From Bradyrhizobium sp. WSM3983 (GTDB lineage: Bacteria; Pseudomonadota; Alphaproteobacteria; Rhizobiales; Xanthobacteraceae): a stretch of DNA of 64,000 bases. Under the pieces are notes generated by a model that saw nothing but the letters and a program-made list of their open reading frames with translations, did not search any database and had not been told where the DNA came from. How positions within the stretch are numbered: position 1 is the stretch's first letter; each line of letters begins with the position of its first letter. Shown here one piece after another: positions 34,922 to 44,497 of the stretch. The stretch spans positions 1 through 64,000 of the forward strand of contig NZ_AXAY01000027.1 of the NCBI RefSeq assembly GCF_000473045.1, in the 5' to 3' direction. A program made the position numbers and the translations under genes.

Positions 34922-36052
34922 ATGGATATCCAGTTCACGGAAGAGCAGGAATTGTTGCGGTCCAGCGTCCAGCGCTTGTTGCGGGACCAATATGATTTCG
35001 AGGCTCGCCGCAAGATTCTTGGCAGCGAGGATGGGCTCAGCCGCAGGCAGTGGCGGGCCTTTGCTGAACTCGGTTTGCTTGCCGCGCCCTTCTCGGAGGA
35101 CACCGGCGGACTCGGCGGCGGTCCGCTGTCGACCATGCTCATCATGGAGGAGTTTGGCCGCCATCTCGTGGTCGAGCCATTCGTTGAGACGGTCGTGCTT
35201 GCCGGTGGGCTAATCGAGCAGCTGGGGTCTGAGGCCCAGAAGCAGGCGTGTATCCCGGACATCATCGCGGGAACCAAGATCTGGACCTTGGCCTGGACCG
35301 AAAAAAGCTCGCGGTTCGATTTCGTCAACGTCACGACTGGCGCGCTCCGAGATGGAGAAGATTATGTCCTCACTGGTGACAAGAGCGCCGTGATCGCCGC
35401 GCCATGGGCCGACTATCTGATCGTGTCCGCCCGCACCTCCGGTCATCGCCACGACCGCGGCGGCGTCAGCCTGTTCGTCATCGATCGCCGCGCAGCCAAT
35501 CTCGACCTGCAGAGCTTCAAGACCATCGATGGTCGTCGTGCCGCCGAGATCAGCCTGCGCGGTGTCCGAGGACAATTGCTCGGTAGAGAGGGCGAGGGCG
35601 TCCCCGCGCTGGAAGCTTGCCGCGACCGCGCGATCGGCGCGCTTTGCGCCGAAGCCGTTGGTGCGATGAGCGAACTCAATTCCGCGACGCTGGAGTATTC
35701 CAAGACCCGGAAGCAGTTCGGCACCACGATCGGCTCTTTTCAGGTGTTGCAGCACCGGATGGTCGACATGTTCATCGCGCATCAGGAGGCACTCTCGCTG
35801 ATGCAGCACCTCAATCTCAGCCTTAACACAGGCGAAGCCGGCGTCGCGCGGCTCGCGTCCGGCGCCAAGTCGAAGATCGGTTATGCGGGCAGGTTCGTGG
35901 CCGACCAGGCGGTGCAGCTCCATGGCGGCATGGGCATGACCGATGAGCTCAATATCGGTCATTACTTCAAGCGGATTTCGTCCATCAACATCCAGTTCGG
36001 TGATCCCGCCTATCACCTGCTGCGCTACGCCCAACTCGACACGGCGGCTTAA
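34922..36052 (+). CDS. Acyl-CoA dehydrogenase (second subunit or paralogue)
   Basis: A 376-residue ACAD of the shorter type common as partner of a longer ACAD: MDIQFTEEQELLRSSVQRLL, LTGDKSAVIAAPWADYLIVSA, ARKQFG-like KTRKQFGTTIGSFQVLQHRM and QLHGGMGMTDELNIGHYFKR. Tandem unlike ACADs often form heteromers acting on bulky or branched acyl-CoAs (for example steroid side chains); that is inference here. It lies 23 bases after the first ACAD and 14 before the thiolase. Confidence 0.9.
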   Translation: MDIQFTEEQELLRSSVQRLLRDQYDFEARRKILGSEDGLSRRQWRAFAELGLLAAPFSEDTGGLGGGPLSTMLIMEEFGRHLVVEPFVETVVLAGGLIEQLGSEAQKQACIPDIIAGTKIWTLAWTEKSSRFDFVNVTTGALRDGEDYVLTGDKSAVIAAPWADYLIVSARTSGHRHDRGGVSLFVIDRRAANLDLQSFKTIDGRRAAEISLRGVRGQLLGREGEGVPALEACRDRAIGALCAEAVGAMSELNSATLEYSKTRKQFGTTIGSFQVLQHRMVDMFIAHQEALSLMQHLNLSLNTGEAGVARLASGAKSKIGYAGRFVADQAVQLHGGMGMTDELNIGHYFKRISSINIQFGDPAYHLLRYAQLDTAA

Positions 36053-36066
36053 CCAGAGAGGCAAGC

Positions 36067-37254
36067 ATGACGACTGAGGCAGTAATCGTTTCCACCGCGC
36101 GCACCGGCGTCGGCAAGGCCTATCGCGGCGCGCTCAACAACACTGATGGTCCGACGATGGCGGGACATGTGATCGCCGAAGCCGTGAAGCGCGCGGGCAT
36201 CACGCCCGGTGAGGTCGAGGACGTGGTGATGGGCTGCGCCATGCAGCAGGGGACCATGGTGATGAACGTTGCGCGCAAGGGCGCGGTCCGCGCTGGCCTT
36301 CCCGTCACTGTCGCCGGCACCACGATCGATCGCCAGTGCGCCTCTGGTCTCCAGGCGATCGCGGTCGCGGCACGTTCGGTCATGCTTGATGGCGTCGAGA
36401 TCGCGATCGGCGGCGGCATCGAGTCGATCAGTCTGGTGCAGAACGACAACATGAACAGGTTCCGCGCCGTCGATGATGAGCTGATGGCGATGAAGCCGGA
36501 AATGTACATGTCGATGCTGGAGACCGCCGAGGTCGTCGCCGAGCGCTACAGAATCGGCCGCGACCGGCAGGACGAGTACAGCCTCGAATGCCAGCGCCGC
36601 ATCGGTGCCGCGCTGCAGGGCGGCCGCTTCGACGAAGAGATTGTGCCAATCACGACCAAAATGGCCGTCGTCGACAAGGACACCAAGGAGGTCAGCTATC
36701 AGCAGGTGACGCTGTCCAAGGACGAAGGTCCGCGCCCGGATACCACCGCGGAGGGCCTCGCGAAAATCAAGCCGGTCTTTGAGGGCAAGACCATCAGCGC
36801 CGGCAACGCCAGCCAGCTCTCAGATGGGGCCTCGGCCTGCGTGATCATGAGTGACAAGATCGCGGCGAAGAAGGGCCTGAAGCCGCTCGGCATCTTCCGC
36901 GGCTTCGTCGCCGCCGGCGTCGAGCCGGACGAGATGGGCGTCGGTCCGGTCGCGGCGATCCCGCGGCTCTTGAGCCGGCACAACCTGAAGATCGACGACA
37001 TCGACCTCTGGGAGCTCAACGAAGCCTATGCGGTGCAGGTGATCTACTGCCGCGACAAGCTCGGCATCGATCCGGACAAGCTCAACGTCAACGGCGGCTC
37101 GATCGCGATTGGCCATCCCTATGGGATGACCGGCGCTCGCCTCACCGGCCACCTCCTGATCGAGGGCCGGCGACGCAAGGCGAAATACGGGGTGGTGACC
37201 ATGTGCATCGGTGGCGGCATGGGCGCGGCGGGTCTGTTTGAAATCGTCCACTGA
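36067..37254 (+). CDS. Acetyl-CoA acyltransferase (thiolase)
   Basis: A 395-residue thiolase with the complete active site: acyl-enzyme Cys C91 in DRQCASGLQAI, histidine in GGSIAIGHPYGMTGAR (about 350) and the second Cys C380 in MCIGGGMGAAGLFE. It catalyses the thiolytic step at the end of a beta-oxidation cycle. GAGGCAAGC precedes the ATG. Confidence 0.94.
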   Translation: MTTEAVIVSTARTGVGKAYRGALNNTDGPTMAGHVIAEAVKRAGITPGEVEDVVMGCAMQQGTMVMNVARKGAVRAGLPVTVAGTTIDRQCASGLQAIAVAARSVMLDGVEIAIGGGIESISLVQNDNMNRFRAVDDELMAMKPEMYMSMLETAEVVAERYRIGRDRQDEYSLECQRRIGAALQGGRFDEEIVPITTKMAVVDKDTKEVSYQQVTLSKDEGPRPDTTAEGLAKIKPVFEGKTISAGNASQLSDGASACVIMSDKIAAKKGLKPLGIFRGFVAAGVEPDEMGVGPVAAIPRLLSRHNLKIDDIDLWELNEAYAVQVIYCRDKLGIDPDKLNVNGGSIAIGHPYGMTGARLTGHLLIEGRRRKAKYGVVTMCIGGGMGAAGLFEIVH

Positions 37255-37275
37255 TCGGAAACGCGGGAGAGATTT

Positions 37276-38283
37276 GTGAAGACAGCGATCACTGAACTGT
37301 TCGGCATCCAGCATCCGATCATCCAGGGCGGCATGCATTACGTCGGTTTCGCCGAACTCGCGGCTGCCGTGTCCAATGCTGGCGGCCTCGGCATCATCAC
37401 CGGGCTCACGCAGAAGACGCCCGAACTGCTGGCGAAAGAGATCGCGCGATGCCGCGACATGACCGACAAACCGTTAGGCGTGAACCTCACCTTCCTGCCG
37501 AGCTTCACTGCGCCGCCTTATCCGGAATACATCGCCGCCATTCGCGAGGGCGGGATCAAGGCGGTCGAGACCGCGGGCCGCAGCCCGGAAGCCTACATGC
37601 CGGCGCTTAAAGCGGCCGGCATCAAGGTGATCCACAAATGCACGTCGGTGCGGCATTCACTCAAGGCCGAGAAGATCGGCTGTGACGCCGTGAGCGTGGA
37701 TGGTTTCGAGTGCGGCGGTCATCCCGGCGAGGACGACATCCCCAACATGATCCTGCTGCCGCGGGCGGCGGATGAACTCAAGATCCCGTTCGTCGCCTCC
37801 GGCGGCATGGCAGACGCGCGCAGCCTTGTGGCGGCGCTATCGATGGGCGCCGCCGGCATGAACATGGGGACTCGCTTCGTCGCCACCAAAGAGGCGCCGG
37901 TCCATGACAATGTGAAGCAGGCGCTGGTCAAGGCGACTGAGCTCGACACCGTGCTTGTCATGCGCGCGCTGCGCAACACCGAGCGCGTGCTGAAGAACAG
38001 GGGTGTCGACCGGCTGCTCGAGATCGAGCGCGAGAGGGGCGCCAGCCTGAAAGTTGAAGACATCCACGAGCAGGTCGCGGGCGTCTATCCGAAGGTGATG
38101 GTCGATGGCGAGATGGACGCGGGCGCCTGGAGCTGCGGCATGGTGGTCGGGCTGATCCACGACATCCCAACGGTCAAGGAGTTGATCGACCGCATCATGG
38201 TGGAAGCGGAAGCAATCATCCGGCAGCGGCTGATCGGCTTCATTGACGGCGTCGAGCAGTCAAAGGCGGTGAAGGCCGCATGA
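37276..38283 (+). CDS. Nitronate monooxygenase (2-nitropropane dioxygenase-like)
   Basis: A 335-residue FMN-binding TIM-barrel protein. Family stretches are IQHPIIQGGMHYVGFAELAAAVSNAGGLGIITGL, PLGVNLTFLPSF, HKCTSVRHSLKAEKIGCDAVSVDGFECGGHPGE and IPFVASGGMADARSLVAALSMGAAGMNMGTRF. GTG 37276 follows GGGAGAGA. Related genes commonly sit in acyl-CoA catabolic operons, where they may act on unsaturated intermediates rather than nitroalkanes. Confidence 0.9.
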   Translation: MKTAITELFGIQHPIIQGGMHYVGFAELAAAVSNAGGLGIITGLTQKTPELLAKEIARCRDMTDKPLGVNLTFLPSFTAPPYPEYIAAIREGGIKAVETAGRSPEAYMPALKAAGIKVIHKCTSVRHSLKAEKIGCDAVSVDGFECGGHPGEDDIPNMILLPRAADELKIPFVASGGMADARSLVAALSMGAAGMNMGTRFVATKEAPVHDNVKQALVKATELDTVLVMRALRNTERVLKNRGVDRLLEIERERGASLKVEDIHEQVAGVYPKVMVDGEMDAGAWSCGMVVGLIHDIPTVKELIDRIMVEAEAIIRQRLIGFIDGVEQSKAVKAA

Positions 38284-38288
38284 AGTGA

Positions 38289-38315
38289 GCCGTTCGCGAC
38301 GTGTCGTCGAACGGC
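38289..38315 (+). terminator. Hairpin after the nitronate monooxygenase gene
   Basis: GCCGTTCG and CGAACGGC form a perfect 8-base stem with an 11-base loop, 6 bases after the stop at 38283. A modest T-containing tail (GATTCTATTTCT) follows. It could be a weak intrinsic terminator or mRNA-stabilising element. Confidence 0.5.
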
Positions 38316-38319
38316 GATT

Positions 38320-38337
38320 CTATTTCTAGAAAAATAG
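38320..38337 (+). promoter_or_regulatory. AT-rich palindrome upstream of the LivK-like gene
   Basis: CTATTTCTAGAAAAATAG has perfect 6-base outer arms (CTATTT/AAATAG), and inside it the separate 10-base palindrome TTTCTAGAAA. It lies 50 bases before the binding-protein ATG. It may be an operator or part of the preceding terminator. Confidence 0.35.
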
Positions 38338-38386
38338 CCGAACAGGCAAAGGCGCACGGCTCGAACCGGCGCAAAGGGAGAGAGAC

Positions 38387-39592
38387 ATGAATACTAAATT
38401 CGCCTTCGTGGCCGCGTGTGCGGTCATATCTCTGCTTGGGTCGCCCGCTTCAGCAGCCGACGAACCCGGCGTGAGCGCGACGGAAATCAAGATAGGCGGG
38501 ATATTCCCGTTCAGCGGTCCGGCGTCCCCAATCGGCCTGGTTGGCAAAGGCGTGGTGGCCTATGTGCAGTCGATCAACGATCGGGGCGGCATCAACGGTC
38601 GCAAGATCAACTATATCGCGATGGATGATGCCTACAGCCCGCCAAAAGCAGTCGAGCAAGCCCGCAAGCTGGTCGAAAGTGACGAAGTATCATTCATCTT
38701 CGGCCAGCTAGGTACCCCCGGCAATTCGGCGACGGCAAAATATCTTAAAGCCAAGGGCGTTCCCTCGATCGCGATCGTCAGTGGCTCGAGCAAATTCACC
38801 AACGTCGCCGATTATCCGCTGACCACGACCGGTCTAGTTAGCTATCAAACCGAGGGACGAATCTACGCCAAGTTCCTCGACAAGACGTTGCCCGAAGCAA
38901 AATACGCGATTCTTTTCCAGAACGACGACCTCGGCAAGGATTACGTCAGCGCCTTCAAATCGTTCCTGAAGGCGGAATTCGACACGCGTGTCGTCACCGC
39001 GGCCTATGAGGTGACCGAGCCGACCGTGGATTCCCAGGTCGTCAATCTCAAGAACTCGGGCGCCGAGGCGCTGTTCATTGCCGGCACGCCGAAATTCGCC
39101 GCGCAGGCGATCCGCAAGGCTGCCGAGACCGGCTGGAAGCCCAAGATCATCATCAACTTTCCGTCGGGGTCGATCGGCGGCACGCTAAGGCCCGCCGGAC
39201 TGGAGAATTCCGTCGGCGTGATCGTCGGTACCATCAACAAGGACCCGACCGATGCGAAGTGGAACGACGATGAAGGCGTGCGCGGCTACAAGGCGTTCTT
39301 TGGCAAATATCTAGCGGGCGCGGACTTCGATAACACCAGCTATCTCACCGGCTACATGCAAGGCATGATCCTTGAACAGATCGTCAAACAGTGTGGGGAC
39401 GACCTTTCGCGAAAAAACATCCTCAAGCAGGCAAAGTCGCTGAGCCGCGTCGTGCTCCCCACGGCATTCCCGGGCATTGAGGTGAATACCAGTGAATCCA
39501 GCAACATGATCTGGAGCCAGATGCAGTTGCAGCGGTGGAGCGGCAGCGCTTGGGAGCCCTTCGGCCCGATTCTGGACGCAAGTTCCGAATGA
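38387..39592 (+). CDS. Branched-chain amino acid-type ABC substrate-binding protein (LivK-like)
   Basis: A 401-residue periplasmic binding protein with a signal peptide (ending SPASA-A) and the peripla_BP_6 fold: EIKIGGIFPFSGPASPIGLVGKGVVAYVQSIN, GGINGRKINYIAMDDAYSPPKAVEQARKLVE and FGQLGTPGNSATAKYL. No LivH/M/G/F transporter genes are near, so it is an orphan that uses components encoded elsewhere. In catabolic clusters such proteins often bind aromatic acids. GGGAGAGAGAC precedes the ATG. Confidence 0.9.
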   Translation: MNTKFAFVAACAVISLLGSPASAADEPGVSATEIKIGGIFPFSGPASPIGLVGKGVVAYVQSINDRGGINGRKINYIAMDDAYSPPKAVEQARKLVESDEVSFIFGQLGTPGNSATAKYLKAKGVPSIAIVSGSSKFTNVADYPLTTTGLVSYQTEGRIYAKFLDKTLPEAKYAILFQNDDLGKDYVSAFKSFLKAEFDTRVVTAAYEVTEPTVDSQVVNLKNSGAEALFIAGTPKFAAQAIRKAAETGWKPKIIINFPSGSIGGTLRPAGLENSVGVIVGTINKDPTDAKWNDDEGVRGYKAFFGKYLAGADFDNTSYLTGYMQGMILEQIVKQCGDDLSRKNILKQAKSLSRVVLPTAFPGIEVNTSESSNMIWSQMQLQRWSGSAWEPFGPILDASSE

Positions 39593-39663
39593 ATGCGTGA
39601 GAGACGCCGTCCGAGCAACGTCGAAGTGCCGTCTTGCAGCTGAGATCACCAGGGAAAATGAGC

Positions 39664-40833
39664 ATGACGAAAGTCGGTTTTCATCAATATCCGCCGATGG
39701 ATCAGGTGATCTTCGGAAAGCCGGCGGCCCAGGCATTGCGCGAGGAGGCCGAACGGCGTGGTGCCAAGCGCGTCTTTCTCATCGTCAGCCGAACGTTGAA
39801 TACGAAGACCGATGAGATCGAAAAGATCCGCAACGCGCTGGGTAGCAGACATGCCGGCACGTACGATGGTGTTCCGCAGCATACGACGCGAGCGTCGGCG
39901 GTAGAGGCAACCGCGCATGCCGTCGAGGCGAAGGCGGACCTGGTCGTTGCCGTGGGAGGTGGATCGGTCGTCGATGCGGCCAAGATCGTCCTGATGTGCC
40001 TTGAACACGGTATCACCGAGGAATCAGGCCTCGACGGATTTGAGCTGGTTTCGACTCCCGAGGGGCCCAGGCCCGGTCCATTTCGCGCCCCGAAGGTGAG
40101 GATGATCGCGATCCCGAGCACGCTCTCGGGCGGAGAGTACAACTCCGGAACGCTCGTCACGGACTCGCGCAGGAAGTTGAAGCAGATATTCAGCCATCCA
40201 TTGATGATGCCGCTGTCGATCATCCTGGATCCGGAAATCACCCGGCATACCCCGCAGACGTTGTGGCTCGGGTCAGGCACCCGCGCGATGGATCACGGGA
40301 TCGAAGCGATCTGCTCTCCGAGAGGCAATCCGCTGGTGGAAAGCGTATGCCTGCGCGGCCTGCGCTACCTGTACGATGGCCTGCAGGCCACCAAGGACAA
40401 TCCGGGCGATTTGGAAGCACGACAGTTTTGCCAGCTGGGCTCCTGGATGTCCGCCTTTGGACTGCAATGCCGCGTCCCGATGGGGGCCAGCCACGCGATC
40501 GGACACGTGCTGGGCGGCACCTGCGACGTCCCGCACTACCTGTGCACGGCGGTGATGATGCCGAGTGTGCTGAAATACAATCAGCCGGTCACGGATGAAG
40601 CCCAAAAGAAAATTGTCGAGGCGTGGGGCGCGCCGGACGCGAGCGCCAGCGACATCTTCGCTGAGTTCATCGGTCGATTGGGATTGCCCGGCCATCTCTC
40701 GGAAGTCGGTGTGACCAAGGAGAAGTTCGAACTGATCGGCCGCAACGCGATGCAATCGATCTTCACCCGCGCCAACCCACGGGCCATCAAGGGTCCCGAA
40801 AATATCGTCGAGATTCTTCAACTTGCCGCATAG
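39664..40833 (+). CDS. Iron-containing alcohol dehydrogenase, maleylacetate-reductase-like
   Basis: A 389-residue group III dehydrogenase. NAD-binding AVGGGSVVDAAKIV is near 97-110, and metal or substrate histidines are in TRAMDHGIEAICS and MGASHAIGHVLGGTCDVPH. The GASHAIGHVLGGT segment resembles maleylacetate reductases, which finish chloroaromatic and resorcinol pathways. ATG 39664 is chosen since GGGA is 9 bases upstream; earlier starts at 39634 and 39658 are less well placed. Confidence 0.82.
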   Translation: MTKVGFHQYPPMDQVIFGKPAAQALREEAERRGAKRVFLIVSRTLNTKTDEIEKIRNALGSRHAGTYDGVPQHTTRASAVEATAHAVEAKADLVVAVGGGSVVDAAKIVLMCLEHGITEESGLDGFELVSTPEGPRPGPFRAPKVRMIAIPSTLSGGEYNSGTLVTDSRRKLKQIFSHPLMMPLSIILDPEITRHTPQTLWLGSGTRAMDHGIEAICSPRGNPLVESVCLRGLRYLYDGLQATKDNPGDLEARQFCQLGSWMSAFGLQCRVPMGASHAIGHVLGGTCDVPHYLCTAVMMPSVLKYNQPVTDEAQKKIVEAWGAPDASASDIFAEFIGRLGLPGHLSEVGVTKEKFELIGRNAMQSIFTRANPRAIKGPENIVEILQLAA

Positions 40834-40917
40834 CGACGGCTGCCGCCGAGAGGGCCAGATGCGCGAACCCCTCGGCACTCAACCAACAGCATAGATCGTC
40901 GGACAGGAGCACGCCGC

Positions 40918-42744
40918 ATGACCCGCCACGAATCTTTAGCCATTCCTGCAGAAGGCCTCCAGTTTGCGCCGCGAGAGGTAAGGATCGAGACGCGGCCAGA
41001 TGGGACGCTGGTGCTGCGGTCCCCGATCGGGTTCGAAAGGCCGCAATGGTCGATCCTGGATTTCATCCCAGAATGGGCAGAGAAGGCGCCGCAGCGCGCA
41101 TTTCTGGCCCAGCGCGGCCGCAACGGCGAGTGGCAGAGGATTTCCTACGCCGAACTCTGGCAAAGGGTGCGGTCCGTTGGGCAGGCCATGATCGATCTGG
41201 GCGCCAAGCGTGGCGACCGGCTGGCGATTCTCTCCGGCAATTCCATCGAGCAGGCAATCGTCATGTTCGCGGCGATGTCGGTCGGGGTCGTCGTAGCTCC
41301 GATATCTCCAAACTATTCGTTGATGCCGGGCGGCCTGGCTCGCTTGCAGGATATCGCAACACTGCTTGGGCCCGCCTTCGTTTTCGTGCAGGACAGCGAA
41401 ACCTATTCGGGTGCGCGCACGATTCCGGAGCTTGCGTCCGCAACATGGATCAGCGCGGATCAGAAGGCCGGATCCGTGTCGATTCAGTCGCTTTATTCGA
41501 CGCATCCCGGCACTGAGTTCGAGCAGGCCTTTCATTCGATCGACAAGGAAGCCGCCGCCAAAATTCTGTTCACCTCGGGTTCGACCGGGCTTCCCAAGGG
41601 CGTGATCAACACCCACACGATGATGGCAAGTTCGCTCCAGATGGGGACGCTGCTGGTGGCGCCTCGTGAGGCGCCGGTGCAGGTCGAATGGCTTCCATGG
41701 CATCACACCATGGGCAGCAACGTCATCCTGCACGGCATTCTGAAGAATGGCGGCACGCTCTACATCGATGATGGGCGTCCGGTCCCCCAGTTATTTCACA
41801 AGACGATTGCCAATCTGAAGGAAATATCGCCGACGGCCATGTTCAGCGTGCCGGCGGGATACATGCTGTTGTGCGAAGCGCTGGAGACCGACCTGGATCT
41901 GCGAGCCAATCTTTTCCGGCAGCTCGACCGGATGACTTACGCTGGCGCTGCGATATCACGCACCACGCTGGACAAGCTCTATCAGCTGGCGAAGCAATCG
42001 ACCGGCAGACCTATTCCAGTGATGGCAGGCTATGGCACCACCGAAACGGCGCCCACGATCGCCACTACGCACTGGGCGACCGACACGCCGGGTGAACTGG
42101 GACTCCCGGCGCCCGGGGTGGAATTGAAGCTGATCCCTGCTGGCGACACGTATGAGGCCCGCGTGCGCGGCCCCAATGTGACACCAGGTTATCTCGGCCG
42201 TCCGGATTTGACCTCGGCGGCCTTCGACGATGAAGGCTTCTACCGGGTCGGCGACACCATCTCGTTCATCGATCCTGCCAATCCGAACCGCGGCCTGCGC
42301 TTCACCGGCCGAGTTTCCGAAAACTTCAAACTCGCCAACGGGACATGGGTGGCTGTCGGCAATCTGCGCGCCGCGGTTCTGGCGGCCACCCATGGCATCC
42401 TACAGGACGCCGTTGTTGCCGGTGAGAATCGCCACTCCTGCGCCGTGCTGGGCTGGTTGAATCCTGTCATGGCCAGAAGGCACGCCACCAACGCCGACGG
42501 CAATCTGAACTGCGACCCGGGTGTGATCGCTTTTCTCCAGCAATGCCTCCGGCTTTACAATTCCAATGTCGGAAGCAGCGAGCGCATCTGCGCGTTCACG
42601 CTGCTTGAGGAGCCGCCCTCGCTGGCGGCCGGCGAGATCACGGACAAGGCCTACATCAATCAACGCGCCGTTCTGATCAATCGAGCCGCGCAGATGGAAC
42701 TGATCTATTCGTCCGAGCCTTGCGGCCAGGTGATCGTCATCTAG
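40918..42744 (+). CDS. Acyl-CoA synthetase, feruloyl-CoA-synthase-like
   Basis: A 608-residue AMP-binding adenylate-forming enzyme. The P-loop ILFTSGSTGLPKGVINTHTM is near 218-237, and the later motifs are MAGYGTTETAPTIA, FYRVGDTISFIDP and GRVSENFKLANGTWVAVGNLR. The KLANGTWV segment is typical of feruloyl-CoA synthases and relatives, so the substrate is probably a hydroxycinnamic or other aryl acid. AGGAG lies before the ATG. The enoyl-CoA hydratase gene expected next to it is a pseudogene. Confidence 0.88.
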   Translation: MTRHESLAIPAEGLQFAPREVRIETRPDGTLVLRSPIGFERPQWSILDFIPEWAEKAPQRAFLAQRGRNGEWQRISYAELWQRVRSVGQAMIDLGAKRGDRLAILSGNSIEQAIVMFAAMSVGVVVAPISPNYSLMPGGLARLQDIATLLGPAFVFVQDSETYSGARTIPELASATWISADQKAGSVSIQSLYSTHPGTEFEQAFHSIDKEAAAKILFTSGSTGLPKGVINTHTMMASSLQMGTLLVAPREAPVQVEWLPWHHTMGSNVILHGILKNGGTLYIDDGRPVPQLFHKTIANLKEISPTAMFSVPAGYMLLCEALETDLDLRANLFRQLDRMTYAGAAISRTTLDKLYQLAKQSTGRPIPVMAGYGTTETAPTIATTHWATDTPGELGLPAPGVELKLIPAGDTYEARVRGPNVTPGYLGRPDLTSAAFDDEGFYRVGDTISFIDPANPNRGLRFTGRVSENFKLANGTWVAVGNLRAAVLAATHGILQDAVVAGENRHSCAVLGWLNPVMARRHATNADGNLNCDPGVIAFLQQCLRLYNSNVGSSERICAFTLLEEPPSLAAGEITDKAYINQRAVLINRAAQMELIYSSEPCGQVIVI

Positions 42745-42792
42745 GCGATTGCGTGAGAGCGGCTGCCGCGGATTCAAGCGGGAGTGATTGAG

Positions 42793-43335
42793 ATGGCGGA
42801 AGCTCAGATCGAAATCGACTCCGGAACCGGCGAGCTGTTATGCGAGATCCGCGACCGCGTCGCCCTGATCGCGGGCGCGGGTACGGCCTTTTGCGCTGAC
42901 GGCGACGTCAACGGCATAGGGAGCAATTCAACTGGAAATCGAAACCGCGTTTGAAGATCGGATTGCCAATCTACAGGTCAGGCAACGTAACTTGACCGGA
43001 GCGCTGGCGGCGGTGAGAAATCCGACGATTGCAGCCCTTCCGGGACCCGCAGCCGGCGCCGCGACGGCGCTTGCGCTTGCCTGCGATATCCGGATTGCCG
43101 GATAATCCGCGATCATGTCCACGGGATATGCCCGGATCTGGCTGACCGGGGGCTCTGGCACCGCGTGGCTGTCGACCCGCCCTCTCGGGACCTCGCGGGC
43201 GCGGGAGCTGATGTTCCTGTCGGAGCGGATCGACGCGCGCCGCTGCGAGACGCTTGTTCTCGTAAACCGCGTGGTACCCGACGCTGAGTTGCGCGAGGCC
43301 GCGCTCGCAAGGTCGCTGGCGCAGGGACCGGCCTG
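42793..43335 (+). pseudogene. Decayed enoyl-CoA hydratase/isomerase
   Basis: Begins like a crotonase (GAGTAFCADGDVNG), then hits a frameshift and stop (TGA near 42952). It continues in another frame as NLTGALAAVRNPTIAALPGPAAGAATALALACDIRIAG followed by stop TAA (about 43103), then ARELMFLSERIDARRC and VNRVVPDAELREAAL. All landmarks of a crotonase are in order, but at least one frameshift and one stop interrupt it. It would have supplied the hydration step after the synthetase encoded upstream. Confidence 0.85.
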
Positions 43336-43351
43336 GCAACCAACTGCGGAC

Positions 43352-44478
43352 GTCAGGGTCGATAGTCGTTCAACGCTCCGGCTGCGTCCATTGCGGCACA
43401 CCACCCGAATATGATCGCCGGTCCCAACATCGTTCCGGTCCCGGGTAGGTCCCGCGAAATATCGAGACTGCATCGTTGCCCGCAGCGTAAAGCCCGTCCA
43501 ACGCATTACCGTCGCGCCCGAGCACACGTCCGCACTCATCGGTCCGCAAGCCGGCGCTGCTGGCGAGATCGGATGGCCAGACCGCGAGGGCGTAGTACGG
43601 GCCGGACCCGATACGGCGCAGGCATGGGTTCGGCTTGTTTGACGGGTCGCCATTGAAGCGATTGAGTTCGCTCGCGCCGCGGCCGAACTCTTCGTCCACG
43701 CCGGTCTCTGCGTAACGATTGTAGCGCTCGATCGTGGCTCGAAGTTCGGTCGGCTCGCTGCCGATCGCCTTCGCCAATCCCTCGATCGTATCGGCTCCGA
43801 GGAGATAGCCGGCAGCAATGAAAGTTTTGAGATTGCTCGCTCGGGGGTGGATGAGCCCAAGCCCGTAGTCGGCAATGAAGCGGCGGTCGCAAATGAGAAA
43901 CGACGGTACCCGGGACGCGGTGCCGCTCCCTTGCAGCATGGCTGTGACGAAGTCGTGGTAAGAATCAGCCTCATTGACGAAGCGCCGGCCGGAGCCGTCA
44001 ACGGCGAGAAGCCCCGGCTTCGCTCGGTCGAGAATGATGTGCGGAATGACGGAGAGCTGTCCGTCGGGCTGCCGCATCACTGAACTGGGCATCCACAGGG
44101 CGGCGCTCTCCGTATCGGCGACGATCTCGCCACCAATGGCTTCGGCAGTCGAAAGTCCATCGCCGCAATTCGAGGCGGGCGCCAGCGAGAAGCGCCGCGC
44201 GGCGGGCGGCAGCAGTCGTTCGCGAAGTTGGGGACTCCAACCTGCACCACCCGTCGCCAATACGATGCCTTTGCGGGCACCTATGCAGAGCGAGCGGCCA
44301 GGAGCGTTCATTATGGCGCCAATCACCCGCCCGTCTTCGACGAGCAGTTGCTGGAGGGCGGCTTCAAATCGCACATCGACGCCTGCTCCGCGCACATCGT
44401 AGAACAGCCGGCCGGCCAGCGCGTTGCCCATGACTAGCCGGGTTCCGCGCTGAAATCGAAGGCGGTCGACCGCCTGTC
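43352..44478 (-). pseudogene. Truncated FAD-binding dehydrogenase (fumarate-reductase/ketosteroid-dehydrogenase type)
   Basis: Only the C-terminal two thirds remain: RGTRLVMGNALAGRLFYDV, KGIVLATGGAGWSPQLR, GSGRRFVNEADSYHDFV, RYAETGVDEEFGRGASEL and GLYAAGNDAVS. The FAD-binding N-terminus (GxGxxG) is absent, because the frame runs at about 44480 into DNA that is leuB on the other strand. Near 43435 one base is lost after GTYPGP; the natural end (GTMLGPAI..., stop TGA at 43352) is in the next frame. An apparent 644-residue frame here is an artefact of the junction. Confidence 0.82.
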
Positions 44479-44497
44479 GCGCCAGCAGGCCGAAAGC

